A DNA stretch of 64,000 nucleotides from Pardosa pseudoannulata. Its lineage: Eukaryota > Arthropoda > Arachnida > Araneae > Lycosidae. Position numbers and translations under genes: made by a program. The stretch covers positions 113,188,312 through 113,252,311 of the forward strand of contig CM063502.1 of assembly GCA_032207245.1 (NCBI GenBank). Reading direction: 5' to 3'. Shown in pieces: positions 1 to 16,379 of this stretch. The notes beneath the pieces are model-generated. The model saw only the letters and a program-made list of their open reading frames with translations. It had not been told where the DNA came from and made no database searches. Positions within the stretch are counted from its first letter, which is position 1. Every line of letters begins with the position of its first letter.

Positions 1-280
1 TGTATATATGATATACATTGTTAATAACTACTACTTTCACTAAACTGAAAAGAAATACTATGTCTACTTCTCTCGTATGATGTATTGTAAGTGATAAGTG
101 TTGTGATAGGGAGTTGCTAGGCTAGACGATGAATCAGTCTGATTTAATTAAATTGAAATTTATTAAAATGTTCTAAATTTTTATTTGGGGAGTTTTTAAT
201 GTTTTTATGTTTGTGAATATTATGCTAGGCAACGCATCTAACATGAATATAAAGATCAGATAATTCACAGCATCACATAC
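1..280. other. AT-rich non-coding stretch
   Basis: No open frame, repeat or RNA-like structure that I can support. It leads directly into the first microsatellite. Confidence 0.5.
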
Positions 281-3477
<3,197 letters not shown>

Positions 3478-3769
3478 CACTCATATGACAAATCCAGTGA
3501 TGTCTTGATAATGTCTTTATTCATGTATATTGAACAGTTTAATAGTCAACCATTAAACGTGATGGTGCTTGGCTAACGTCCACACTCTAACAGATAAGCT
3601 GCAATAAGCAAGAATTCATGCAGCAACCCTTTCTCAAGACGATCTCTCTCAATCCTTACGTATTAAGTGCTTTTATAATGAGTTATTAAAGATTCATGCC
3701 CCTTCCTTAAAAGAGTGCGCTGTGTTTCTTCTCTCAAACACCTAAATTATTAATTTTGCGTTTTCAAAC

Positions 3770-3980
<211 letters not shown>

Positions 3981-4142
3981 CGTAAAATAAAATCTTACAT
4001 AAATCGAACTATTACTTTTTCAGTTTAATAAAGCAATATAATGTAAATACATGAGTCTATAACTTAAAAATATTAACTAATTTATTGTAGTATACATATG
4101 CCTCATTTATGATATGCTTGAAATATGATATAAAAATATGCT

Positions 4143-4487
4143 TCAATAAAGTTTTGATCCGGCCAAAATTTTTCTTTTCATTTCAATCTGGACACAGTAC
4201 ACCCAGTCTCTACCGTTAGTTGAACAGTAAATTTCAGAATGAAATTGCTTGACTAATTTTATTGTAGATTTAAATAAAATGTCTTTTACAAGCTTAAAAT
4301 TCGTGAATTTAAACATATTTCTCTTAAAATATATGGCAAGCGTGATGGTTACCCTTTTAAACTCAATCGAATAATCGAATAATGGAGTTCTGTTATCCAT
4401 AAGAATATTAAACGTAATATTGTTACTAACTACTTCTCTCGCTGTGCTCGAATAAATTCTTATCATCACGACACCATTTTTTTTCAT
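4143..4487 (-). CDS. Unrecognised 114-codon open frame, doubtful
   Basis: This is the longest open frame in the window that is not a microsatellite translation or an obvious transposon relic. The peptide has mixed composition, with Lys/Ile/Phe-rich segments and a C-terminal stretch CSTNGRDWVYCVQIEMKRK. I see no signal peptide, no clear transmembrane segment and no motif I can name. It lies between two (TA)n tracts with no promoter, polyadenylation signal or splice pattern that I can defend. In DNA this AT-rich, a 345-base open frame can occur by chance. It could also be an exon fragment or a remnant of a mobile-element gene. Confidence 0.12.
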   Translation of the reverse strand: MKKNGVVMIRIYSSTAREVVSNNITFNILMDNRTPLFDYSIEFKRVTITLAIYFKRNMFKFTNFKLVKDILFKSTIKLVKQFHSEIYCSTNGRDWVYCVQIEMKRKILAGSKLY

Positions 4488-4614
4488 TAACCAATTTTTA
4501 AGGTTTGCATTAAGGGCGAATTTTCCTCGGCCTTTTCTATTAGCAATGAAGTCTAATTTTTTTAAAAAATTGAATCTCTAATTAAAATTTGAATTTTAAC
4601 TTTCTTTCTCTTCT

Positions 4615-5158
<544 letters not shown>

Positions 5159-5197
5159 GGAAGGAAGAGTTAGACGAACTGTTTTAAATTATTAGAG

Positions 5198-5222
5198 TTT
5201 CTGTGTATGTCATACAGAAACA
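5198..5222 (+). other. Short inverted repeat
   Basis: GTTTCTGT and ACAGAAAC flank a short centre, and the arms extend to 11 bp if a two-base bulge is allowed. It sits at the left end of the 5' copy of the diverged repeat at 5208-5340. Confidence 0.5.
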
Positions 5223-5770
5223 GATGAAAAAATGGTTCCAGTAATAGTAATTTTTATATAATATTTGCATACATTTATATAATTTAACAAAGAATTCAAT
5301 CTCTTCCTACTTAGGTGAGAGTAATATATATACTAGAACACATGATAGTAATTTTATTAATATTTAAGAAAGAAATATTCAAGTAGTACATCTCTTCCCT
5401 ACCACCTTAGGTGAGGTGGGCCATGCTATATGCGTGTGGTAGAATTACTAAGTTGGAACAAAAATGATGAAATTATTAACATTTGTTGACTCAGTAGTAA
5501 TTGAATAAGTCGTCTGTTATTCAATTATTAGTATAAAGTAATCATTCCATTCTTTTATGCTTGTGGTAAGGGGTCAAATGATAGTGTATCCAACGGAAGA
5601 GAAAAGAGTGTCTGAGACGTTAACAGTTAACGGCATAACCTTTTAATTGTCTCTGTGTGCGGGTTGTCATACAAAATATAATAAAACTATAATGATAAAA
5701 TATAATTTTTATAAATATTGGCATTACATTTATATAATTAAACAGATATTCGTGACTTCTATTATTGATA
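5208..5770 (+). repeat. Pair of diverged direct repeats
   Basis: The stretch from about 5208 to 5340 (CTGTGTATGTCATACA, then a TTTTTATAAATATT-like piece, a TTGCATACATTTATATAATT piece and AACA) recurs in diverged form at about 5648-5760. Family unknown. Confidence 0.5.
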
Positions 5771-5901
5771 TTGAATTATTAGCCATCGTACTAATTACAA
5801 CATGCATATATATGAGTCATTTTGTGTTAGCAAAGGATTTCTTCAATATTGAAAGCCCAAAATGTCAAGATAGAAGCTCTTATCTGAAGAAAAATTATTA
5901 A
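5647..5901 (+). CDS. Unrecognised 84-codon open frame with one hydrophobic segment, doubtful
   Basis: The first half overlaps the diverged repeat at 5648-5760, so the upstream part is probably not host coding sequence. Around residues 40-60 there is a hydrophobic run (IELLAIVLITTCIYMSHFVLA) followed by a polar tail with one cysteine. If a later Met were used, this could resemble a signal peptide or a single membrane anchor. No family is recognised, there is no partner exon that I can connect, and chance is a fair explanation in such AT-rich DNA. Confidence 0.1.
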   Translation: MSLCAGCHTKYNKTIMIKYNFYKYWHYIYIIKQIFVTSIIDIELLAIVLITTCIYMSHFVLAKDFFNIESPKCQDRSSYLKKNY

Positions 5902-8007
5902 TGGAACATAAAATTAAGGTTTTTATGTTTAGAATAATATTAATTTATAATATCCATACAAATAAAGTTATTAATGATGTTATATTAATAATTATAATTT
6001 TAAATATTATTAAACAAATTTTGAAGGATTTTTATTGATTGAGGGATAAAATTATAGTTTTTGTTATTGTTTTGTGTGGCAATTTGTTCCAATTCGATAT
6101 ATTTACATCAGGCCTCACACCAAAGAACTAGCATTTAACAATATCAAATCGTTAAAGACTTAAAAATAATGCATCAAAAGAATTAAAATATCACATCATC
6201 AGCACCTTAAGACACTTAACAAAGCTGCCCGAGAAGCTACAATAGAACTAGAGATAACTAAACGTACGGAGGAGAATTATTGGGATTTTCATAATATGAG
6301 GTTTTTATCCATCTCGTACAGTGAGCCTAAATCTCCGTTATGTTCTAAGGTAGGATGAAGGTTTCGATTGAATTGGAAATGTTGCTTTTTCTAAGTGTTT
6401 ATTTTACGAATAGGACATAGGCCATTAAATAATTTGCCTATACTGCTGATATGTTCAACTAAGCAGTCGTGTACTGTTTCTTTACATAGACTGCGACTGA
6501 TTTTCCTTCCAATCATCTCTCATGTTCTCTCAAACAAAGTTTATCCTTCGATTTAATTAACAATTCTATGCTGTGTTGAATCATAATAAATTCTCGTATG
6601 GTTCTAAGGGAATCAAGTTATAATTTTGATAATCTAAAATATACCTCTCTCCATAATACTAGGGAGATATGAGTAATGTATCCAAGACTATTGTAGCCAT
6701 AAGATCAATACAGTTCACCAAAAAATATGTCTGCTATGTTTTACAATTAAATTAAGGGGTGAATAAAAATATTATAAGATTAGTTGTGATAAACGTACAG
6801 TTTAAATAATACACAAACACTTGACTGTCCTGATTTGTATTATAGACAATCGTATTTAATGCTCGAATATTTGAACAAGGATAGCAAAGATAACACTATC
6901 TGCTATCTATTGCTGTGATTCTCAACCTGTTTGCCGTTAGAAATTTAAATAAATAATTAAAGTCACATGGTATTGTATCATTAGCATGAAAATTTCATTT
7001 TTCCTATACCATTTACCTTGTTTACTACTTTCCCTATATCAGCGTGCAATTGTTATTACTCCTTTGTCCGTGCTTACAGGAATCTTGTTTTGTTTTCACA
7101 CTATGACTTTTGCTTTCAATTTAATGAACAGGCAGTCTTTAAATTCTTTTCTGGGTTTTAATTTGCAATCACACTATTTTTACTCTCAGCGTTTTATTTC
7201 GAGAAGGGTTGCATGTCGTTGTGATAAAGAAGTGTCGAAGTAAGAGTATTGATTTATTTTTGTGAATAGGCAAAAATGTCTAAAAATATCTTTAAAGGAA
7301 GCTAAAAAATCCATGCAATGGAAATTGCGGGATTTTAAGTAAAAATGTTTGAAATTTTAAGTAAAATGTTTGAACGTAGTTACATAATGAGATTAATCTC
7401 TCTTTTTTGTAAAGTGAATCACTAAACAAACACATATTTTAAACTTTCATGGACTCTTTATTTCTCTCCCAACTTTTTAAAACTTTCAAAACAGAAGTGC
7501 TAATTATATTCAGCTGAACAAATAATAGATTAAAGAGCAAAACTGAAGCTTAAATCAGTCTTCCCATCATTATAATAACAAGGCCAATATATTATAAGGG
7601 ATTTTCCGCTCCCCAAAGATGTATTTTGTAAGATCATGTAGGTGGGAAGTAATCTTCCCATAGCATTCGAAAGGGTTAAATAAATGTTATCAGAATAGCT
7701 ACGTTAGATATTGGTTTTGCTATTTTGAAGTAGTTCAAGGTGGACAATTGATAAGGACGGAGGACAATAGCATAGAAAGCAACCACAAAATAGAGGACAT
7801 GAACATTTGGAAATTGGCATAAATACTATGTAAAGGCAAACGTGTTGTGTGTATGCCACTTTTGGATTGCTGACTTTGTTTGGCTCTTGATGGCGCTGAT
7901 AAAAGATGATTTGAGAAGTATTGACCATTGTTGCTCAAAAATAAAGTTTAACGGAAAACAATCAATTGTAATAATTATAATTTTAAGCACGTCTTCCCAA
8001 TATCATG
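5902..8007. other. AT-rich non-coding stretch
   Basis: Small open frames only (for example 6986-7243 plus strand; 7704-7938 minus strand). None shows a motif or codon pattern that I recognise. The interval 7700-7940 is less AT-rich than its surroundings and may be an old mobile-element piece. Confidence 0.35.
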
Positions 8008-8391
8008 CAGATTATTAAGAAAATTGAAGAAGGACAAAAACATAATACATATTTCTGTTGAGTTCGACGACAGTCACAGAGTGTTTCAAGGCTTTGGAAA
8101 TCATTTCAAACAAATGAAATATGTAGAAAACGTCACAAGAGAAGTCGTGTTTGAAGTATGACGCCTGCAGAAGATAGGTACATAGTTCTATAGACAAAAA
8201 GAAGCCGGCAAATCGCATCTACTGAGATAACAAATCAGTTTCTTGTTACTAATGACAAGTGAATCTTTCACAAAACTATAAACAGACGTTTGCATTAAGG
8301 AGTATAATACGCCTTCCTTCCTATTATGTGCATACCATTGTCTAGACGTCACCGTTTCGCTAGTCTGCAATGGTGTCGTCTTCATCACTAG
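8008..8391 (+). pseudogene. Tc1-like transposase relic (N-terminal DNA-binding part)
   Basis: Read in one frame from 8008, the sequence gives a peptide typical of Tc1-family (Tc1/mariner superfamily) transposases. First comes a helix-turn-helix region with SQSVSRLWKSFQT, then AEDRYIVL and TEITNQFLV, then a KTINRRLH block, and finally IPLSRRHRFASLQWC, the segment that precedes the catalytic domain. In known Tc1 proteins this N-terminal half binds the terminal repeats. The frame holds for about 127 codons with at least seven in-frame stops and no frameshift, so the copy is dead and decayed by substitution. The DDE catalytic half is absent downstream, where DNA is plain AT-rich. I could not find terminal inverted repeats. 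Family identity is by recognition of these segments. Confidence 0.75.
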
Positions 8392-10413
8392 ATTCTAGTC
8401 TAAAATCCTAGATTTCTGTTATTATTTTATTTGATTTTGTATTCAACCACACTTCCCTTTTTACGCACTATATAGCCATTTATCATCCGTCCTAGCAATT
8501 GTCCACTAGTATATTTGTAAATTACTTAAGGGCTTCTTAAAATATCTTTTCAAATTTACTTTTCGTCTGTCTGTGTTTAATTTTATTTTTTATTAAAAAT
8601 AGACAGACAGCAATTAATTTTATACATTTTTAATGTCAACTAAAACAGGTTTAAAAATACCGATCTAGTGGCTTGTATAAGATATATTCATTTGGTCGAC
8701 CTTTTTCGAGACCACTCTTTATATGCATATTAAAAAAATTCTTTACAAATTACTCAAAATAACAAAAATAGCTCTTGCTGTATAAATTTGGTTAATATAC
8801 TTGATGTTTATGGACAGATAAAAATACCAATATAATTAAAATAGGAGGTAATTAATTTCATTGGATTCGTAACTGCTATTAGTTCAATGTAGAATAAAAA
8901 CTTAATTATACTGTTTCATTTATTGGTTAGAAAATTATCAAATATCTTATTTCATTATTTAAAAACGTAAAGCTTATTTTTAATTAGATTATGGGTTCTA
9001 TTTTCAAGCTAAATGTGGACTAGTAGCTGGAAAATATGCCGTAAATTTTATGTATGTTTTACCTGTTTCATCTTTAATAATTTAATGAATAATTTTAAAA
9101 GTAAAAAGCCCATAAAATGGCCAAAACACGATTTATATTTTTAAAAGTGCATTTAATTTTAAATTAACTCAATTAAATGGGTTAATTTCGCTAAGGAATT
9201 TGAGTTACAGTTTAAAGTTAACCTCTAACAGAAATAAATCACCTAGTTTGTTTCTCTAATTTGTTAGCAAAGACTATTTCTAAGGATCTTTGAAGTAATT
9301 TTATTATGCTTTCCAATTTAGAAAGCAATCCTTTTCCATATTAAACCAGAAGCACAAAATCACATTTTATTTAGGTCTAAAGGGATTCGATTTAGTCTTA
9401 GACACTTCCGAATGGAGTAAATTAAATGTTCAACTACTAAATTACTAAAAGACACTAACATTAAAGACTTAGCTAATGATTTAATTTATTATATTGTTCA
9501 GGATAAAGTCTGACTTATGTACTTGACCCTGCAGGTGGTATTAAATAAACATTAATGAGTTAATAACTCACAAAAAATAGAAAAATGAATACATTAAATT
9601 ATGCATAAAAAATCTGTTGTATGGCAACATCTCCGTAATAAACTCCCCCCCTTTCAAACACAAAAAGATCGCTTTATGCTGAAAAAATAAAAGAAATTTT
9701 AGTTGAAATCATTATTTTGTTTTATCTGCAGTATCATATATTTTATCCAAACTTCTACTTTAAGAAATTCAAATTTTTTACCCTTTATTAAATGCATGCT
9801 ATTCTCCTAGATGATAAATAAATAAAGGAACACCATGTGGCGTAAATCTCATTTCCATTCTGAAACGTATTTTTCGAGGTAATATTTCAAGTGCTTTTCT
9901 ATGATTTTATTGGTAGCTCTTTGTACAGTCAAATATCAATTTATTCCGATGATTTGATTAAATCTCTTTTTCCATTTTATGTTTTTCTCCAAAATGCAAC
10001 CTGATACAATTGATTCTTTATCATACTATGACTCTAGAGACACTTTCATTTAGTAAAATGGAAAACCCGGCAAAATTCGTTTAGAATAATTTAATTTTTC
10101 CATTTCTATTTCTTTCCTGTTTTTATTTTATTTCTCCTTTGTTTCTGATCAATACTACATTATTGTTCTCTCAGTTTTATAAGTTTTAGTAATGGGAATT
10201 TTGTCTACAAAACTTGAAAAATCTACCATATCTTAACTATTAACAACAATTTTAATGACTTTATTTATTTTTTAGCAATTTACGTTTACTGCTAACGCAT
10301 TTTCAGTATGTTGTATATTTTGAAAATAAATATTCACTGAATTATATACAATTTTAAATTTAAATATTAAGTTTTATTGTATTAGCGGAAGATTTTAATT
10401 CTTTTTTTATCTT
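8392..10413. other. AT-rich non-coding stretch
   Basis: No gene seen. An imperfect hairpin with arms GTCTGTCT (8565-8572) and AGACAGAC (8601-8608) encloses an A/T loop. A pyrimidine-rich run lies near 9643-9656. Confidence 0.4.
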
Positions 10414-11035
10414 TCTTAGCATTAATTTAGACAGTTTTTTTTGTAATATGTTAAAATTTACTAAAAGACGTAAGAGGATTAACTCCCATGTATTCACTTA
10501 ATGTTTACTAATTATTAAACCTCCAGAGCGTTAAAATTTACTCCTTCTATTGACATTCACATGAATTCTTAGCATTAATTTAGACAGTTTTTTTTGTAAT
10601 ATGTTAAAATTTACTAAAAGACGTAAGAGGATTAACTCCCATGTATTCACTTAATGTTTACTAATTATTAAACCTCCAGAGCGTTAAAATTTATTTCTTT
10701 TATTGACATTCACATGAATTTTTAGTATTAATTTAGAGTTTTTTTTTGTAAAATATTAAAATTTACTAAAAGGCGTAAGGGGATTAACTTCCATGTATTC
10801 ACTGAATGCTTACTAATTATTAAACCTCCAGAGCGTTAAAATTTATTTCTTTTATTGACATTCACATGAATTTTTAGTATTAATTTAGAGTTTTTTTTTG
10901 TAAAATATTAAAATTTACTAAAAGGCGTAAGGGGATTAACTTCCATGTATTCACTGAATGCTTACTAATTATTAAAACTTACGAGCGTTAAAATTTACTT
11001 TATTTATTGACATTTACATGAATTCTTATTTTATT
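10414..11035 (+). repeat. Tandem array, about 153 bp x 4
   Basis: Four units start near 10418, 10571, 10724 and 10876 (spacing 153, 153, 152). Each contains TTAATTTAGA, a T run, AAAATTTACTAAAAG, CGTAAG, GGATTAACT and ATGTATTCACT. Units 1 and 2 match each other closely (AGACGTAAGAGG form) and units 3 and 4 match each other (AGGCGTAAGGGG form), giving an A-A-B-B order. Confidence 0.93.
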
Positions 11036-11378
11036 TCTGAACCAAGCGATAGATTGCTCTCACTTTACCAACAAGTGTTACCGACAAAGTTATTTTATCC
11101 AATGCTACCTTGCTCATCGATTAAACAACATTTTGGAGAAAAAATTGTCTCGTTTAGCGAGTTTCGCAGCATATTACGATGAGTTATTTTGCCATTAACA
11201 CGGGGATCAATAATTACGAGGACACTGTTTAGAGAGTGATACGCAGGTCTTTTAAACAGCATTCTTATTTCATGAAATGCTTTCTAATAAAAAGACATAA
11301 AAAGTCTTGCAGTTTCGCACATACTTACTATATTATTGGTAACACTTCATTTAATTATTTATGATATATACTCGAATA
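11036..11378. other. Unique sequence between two tandem arrays
   Basis: AT-rich with a slightly higher GC piece at about 11040-11260. No gene recognised. Confidence 0.4.
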
Positions 11379-12449
11379 TAATAGGAGTAACTTTCTTTTT
11401 ATAAGAAAGAGTAAACTAATCGAATCAGGAGTCTTGTAATAATAATATTCTACTGTCTTGCAAGAATATTGAAAACTGACTCGAAGATTTGGGGGTTTGT
11501 ATTGTTGAAATTTCACTATAACATCATGAAATCCACATGAATAACTCTTCATTTTTAAGTATGAATATAAATTGTAAATATTCTTAATCAAGAGGAGTTT
11601 TCCAGATTTTTAATGAAAAGATATAATTTAGAACTTAAGTTTATATTTAAGAATTAAAAAAAAATACATGAATTATTTAAATGATTTTTTTTCCTAAAAT
11701 TACTCTATAAATGAAAGTAAGACATTTGAATGTATTTATAATAGGAGTAACTTTCTTTTTATAAGAAAGAGTAAGCTAATTGAATCAGGAGTCTTGTAAT
11801 AATAATAATCTACTATCTTAAAAGAATATTGAAATCTGACTCGAAGGTTTGGGGGTTTCTATTGTTAAAACCTCACTATAACATCATGAAATCATCATGA
11901 ACAAGTCTTCCTTTTTAAGTATGAATATAAATTGTAAATATTCTTAATCAAGAGGAGTTTTCCGGATCTTTAATAAAAAGATAAAATTTAGAACTTAAAT
12001 TTAAATTTAAGAATTAAAAATATACATGAATTATTTAAATGATTTTTTCCTAAAATTACTCTAGAGATAAATGTAAGAGATTAGAATGTCTTTATAATAG
12101 GAATAACTTTCTTTTTATAAGAAAAAGTAAACTAATCGAATCAGGAGTCTTGTAATAATAATATTCTACTATCTTGCAAGAATACTGAAATCTGACTCGA
12201 AGGTTTGGGGGTTTGTATTGTTAACACCTCACTAAAACATCATAAAGTCATCTTGAATAAGTCTTCACTTTTAAGAATGAATATAAATTTTAAATATTCT
12301 TAATCAAGAGGAGTTTTCCGGATCTTTAATGAAAAGATATAATTTAGAACTTAAATTTATATTTAAGAATTAAAAAAAAACATGAATTATTTAAATGATT
12401 TTTTTTCTAAAGTTACTCTAGAGATAAAAGTAAGAGATTGGAATGTTTG
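11379..12449 (+). repeat. Tandem array, about 358 bp x 3
   Basis: Three units start near 11381, 11741 and 12097 (spacing 360 and 356). Shared landmarks include GGAGTAACTTTCTTTTTATA, CAGGAGTCTTGTAATAATAA, TTTGGGGGTTT and AATCAAGAGGAGTTTTCC. A 78-codon minus-strand open frame in unit 1 is broken in the other units and is not a gene. Confidence 0.95.
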
Positions 12450-12533
12450 TTTTCGTGTTATTGATTATAGTTATTGATTGATAAATAGTTATTGATTGAT
12501 ATTAATAGTTATTGATTGATAAAATAGTTTACT
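12450..12533 (+). repeat. Short tandem repeat of ATAGTTATTGATTGAT
   Basis: Four imperfect copies of a TTATTGATTGATA-type unit directly follow the 358-bp array. Confidence 0.85.
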
Positions 12534-12615
12534 GTAATATACCAATTGCTCTTTACGTTGATATTTCTTCAGTGCTATTATAGATTGTGTATTTTAATTT
12601 TGCTACTTGGTATTA

Positions 12616-13192
12616 GTAACCCGTTCCGGTAAAATGACGAGTCTAGCTCGTCATTAGTTTTTCATTCCATACCGCACAATGACGAGCTACACTCGTCATG
12701 CGATTAAAGTTACTGTTAAATATGATAATTAATTTAGTTTAAAATTTCTAGTGTACTGAATTTGGCAACACTTTTATCACTTGTGAAAATCACAAGTCAC
12801 TATTGCATATTGTTTACTTAGAATTTTTTGGTACAAGTCATTGCCAAATTAATGAGTCAGAATAAAAGAAAACCTACTAAGAAATGCCGTGTGTGTTACA
12901 AGAATTAAATTAAAAGTGAGACTACTTGGCGGTGTAAACAATTAAGAATTCCTTTGCACTTTGTTTTGAAAAGTACCACTAGCTTGAAGACTATAATCTG
13001 TATACCTTATTAATGTTTTGCTTTGATATTTTCTTAATTTTACTGTTTCTGATATTAATTAACACTATGTAAAAAGTTGATTTTAATTAAAAATATGTAA
13101 GAATTATAAAATGAAACAAGTTTTTTAAATAAAAATTAAATGGTTATTTCATGCACAGTTTTTCATTATTAAATCATACCGGAAGGGGTTAA
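12616..13192 (+). mobile_element. piggyBac-like non-autonomous TTAA element, copy 1
   Basis: The element has inverted ends CCCGTTCCGGTA (from 12620) and TACCGGAAGGGG (to 13188) and is bordered by GTAA on the left and TTAA on the right; copy 2 has TTAA on both sides. TTAA target use, CCC-type ends and a relic of the transposase C-terminus point to the piggyBac superfamily. Near the left end are two stem-loops: AATGACGAG/CTCGTCATT (12633-12655) and ATGACGAG/CTCGTCAT (12679-12699). The two copies in the window are about 97% identical by eye over 577 bp and equal in length, as expected for a mobilised deletion derivative. Confidence 0.85.
12852..12983 (+). pseudogene. piggyBac transposase C-terminal cysteine-rich tail, relic (copy 1)
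   Basis: From an ATG at 12852 the frame reads SQNKRKPTKKCRVCYKN, a stop at 12906-12908, then IKSETTWRCKQLRIPLHF. A basic stretch, a CxxC pair and a later Cys after an aromatic/basic run is how piggyBac transposases end: a C-terminal cysteine-rich zinc-binding tail that helps bind the terminal DNA. Several later Cys of the usual tail are missing. The same stop is present in copy 2, so the frame was already closed in their common source. Moving this element would need a transposase supplied from elsewhere. Confidence 0.6.
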
Positions 13193-16100
13193 TGCTTATT
13201 TTTACAAGTTTCAGATGTACCATGGAAATGCATTGAAATTCGAAATTTTTTTTTCCATCGCAGAAGATATACTCGTATTTATATAATAATTTAATGAATT
13301 GTGTCCCTTATTAACAAATTATATCTCTTCTTAATAATATAATCTCTTTTATTATAATCTCTTTTCCATTAAATTCGTAAAATTCTCCAGCAAATCAAAT
13401 GATTAAGCAACGAAGCAATAACTTTAGAAACTTAAATTTATATATTCCTTTCATTACTATTGTAATCCTAAATCAATAGTAATTAAATTAGATAGGGCGG
13501 CCGAAAAATACACATTAAATGAAAATAAAAGGCAGATAAAGTCTCAATGTTTATAGACAACAGTATTATTAAATGTAGATATTTCAAAATATTCTTTCAA
13601 AACTTATCTCGAGACTATTGCAATATCCCAATTGTACAAAATTAATACTTTAATACGGCATTAAGAGACAAACAAAAGTTTTCCCCATAGTGCCTTTTCA
13701 AACAAATTCCAAATGAGACGTAAAAATGAAAATCTAATTACTTAAAAGTTTTATTATTTATATAATGTGATAATGATATATTTCAGTATATATTTGATAA
13801 GCTTTATCAAATAACGTTTATTTAGATGCTCTTATTCACCCAATTTTCCGAATAAAAGAAATATATTCTACGTTATATATTTATCTAAAGATTTAATTCG
13901 GGAAAAGGACTTTTTGAAATGATTAGATGACCGTTAATTTAGTTGGTAATAGGATAAATCTGAAAAAAATATTGTATGGTGTCCAAGTATATGAAGTGAA
14001 ACTTTTTATAGTGAGTCCGTAATATCTGTATTTTGATAATCAACTAAAGTAATTCTCCACACAATTTTTTGTAAGCGCAATATATTCGTTGATACAGAAT
14101 AAATGACAAGTTGAGGGTTAAAAATTAGGAAGTTTGAAAGAAATTTCTAAAGAGAACAAAGGCACAGTACTAGAGAGAAGGAAAGAGAAAAATAAAAAGA
14201 GGGCGATTATAACTAATTTGTAAATGCATATAAGATAAACAGTATTTTATTACATTTTATTTCATAAACGTGCAATATTTCTAGTCATCTTATGGCTGAG
14301 GGATATTAGAAATTTACTGCGTTAACAACAAGATTATGGTAATTAAAATATTTTAATTGTAATTTATTCTACTTCTTTACTAAAACTGCATCAATTGTAG
14401 AACATATTCTCATTGCAGATTTATTCTTACTGTTGATTATATTATATGATAATTTATTTTATAAACATAAAAAGTGGTATAACGTCTTCGGAAAAAAAAT
14501 TTACATTGAAACCTGTAGGAAGAATGATTGGTTGTTCACAACGAATTATAAGTTCTTCCAAAAATGTTCCAAAGAGCTTGAGAACATGTAGTTGATAATG
14601 GTAACAAAGCTGTTCCAAGAAATAATTTTGATATCACATATTACTGTATTTGGTAATATAAAAATTGTAATTAACGCAAATTTTCCCATCATGTGAACGG
14701 CGCAACCTCCTATAAGAATTTTTTCTTAAAAAATTAATTATAAGTAAGAATGCTAAAAACTGCACTAATTTATTGGTTAATAAAAAAATGAATTAGTAAA
14801 TTTATTGTTATTGTTACAGGAAGAGCAGTAAGTGTAATACACTGAAAAAAAAAACTATTTAAGTCGTAATTTAAAGAATGTACTAAACCTTTTTCATATT
14901 GTCTTGTTTTGTATTTTAAATAATCCAAGAGGAAGAGTCTGTGTTTTTTAAGAATAGGTAGAATCATCATTGTGCAGTTAGAAAACATATTTTTTATTCA
15001 TATTCTTCTTAAAAAATATTTAATAGTAGCAAAATATATTGTCTACTTTATATTATATTTGAATTGAAATTGGTTTATTAGTTATTATATAAAATATTAT
15101 TTGAATTTTATTTTCAATGCGTAAAATATGAATCTTCTTCTCTATATTACAATGTATCAACCAGGTATTTTTGAAAATCGTAAAAGCCTTCTGGAACAGA
15201 ACTTATTAATGAGCAATGTATTAAAGGTGATTTATATTGGATATAGACTGAACAGGTCAGAACAGGTCTTACTACAAAGGTCGCATCAAGCTATTTCTCT
15301 CAAAAATCACAGCAAAAGTAATTTACTGTACCGCTGTTATAAGACTTGACCTATAATATACACTGTGTTAAATGCAAACTATTAGAACAGCAGAACTAGA
15401 TAAAGTATTTATGTGATGAAAGATCTTATATGTATCGAAAATGTAATAAACATTTTAAAAACAATTGTTTTGTTGAGTTCTTTTGCTTAGTCTTAGAAAT
15501 ATTTCACTTCATTCGAATTCTGTAGCTTCATATTTCTCATGATATCCTAGACACATAGGTGACCAATATAATTTTTCTTTTAAATTAAACATATTATTTG
15601 TAATTTATAATCTGAACTAAAATCTTTAACATGCTTTAATGGGGATAAAATGTAATTGAGTTTCTTATATTTAAAGGGAAATATACTTAAGTTTTTGCAT
15701 ATGATTAATGTAAAATTTTCCTTCCTACTCACTTAATAATTGTAGTTCATATCATTGATAATTTTAATATTTAAGAATGAAATTTCAAAGCTGTCTAAAA
15801 AATACTTTTATTGCTAAATATTGATAGAAACACAACTTCGTGAAAAATCTTTTTATATTATGACTGTATAATGTACTTAATGATACAGTAAAAGTTTAAG
15901 GAAATATATTAAATCTTTGTGAAATAATTTTAAATACTTTAAATTCCTATTAAAATATTTAAGGTATTTAAAATTATTTTACATTTTGATGATAAATATA
16001 AAATATTCTACACACAAACAGAAATCATTCATTAATCTACATTCTGGGCAAAGATGAAATTAGCAAACTTTACATACAGGGATGATGTTAGAATTTTATT

Positions 16101-16379
16101 TTATAACTTTGTAAGAAATTATAACTAAAGCTTTTGATATTTTTAAAAAGATAAATTTATATCTAATAATACATAAAATAATGAAAACAAATTTATTGAG
16201 GATATTAAAGCAAACTTACTTCTTTCATAATACATTGACAAGAAAATCAGTCGATCATTTTAATGCATCAATGAGCATTAATAGTTATGTTATAAATAGC
16301 AATAAATGGTTTTGCAACTCTCATAAAGGTAAATTTAACTGCCGCTAATTTAGGACTTTATAATATATATCATTTTGAT
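13193..16379. other. AT-rich non-coding stretch
   Basis: No gene, array or RNA recognised. Two short open frames (14770-14988 minus; 15128-15349 plus) have no recognisable content. Confidence 0.4.

Noticed and set aside
10414..12449. CRISPR-like array
   Set aside because: Units are tandem with no unique spacers, have periods of 153 and 358 bp, and lie in eukaryotic DNA.
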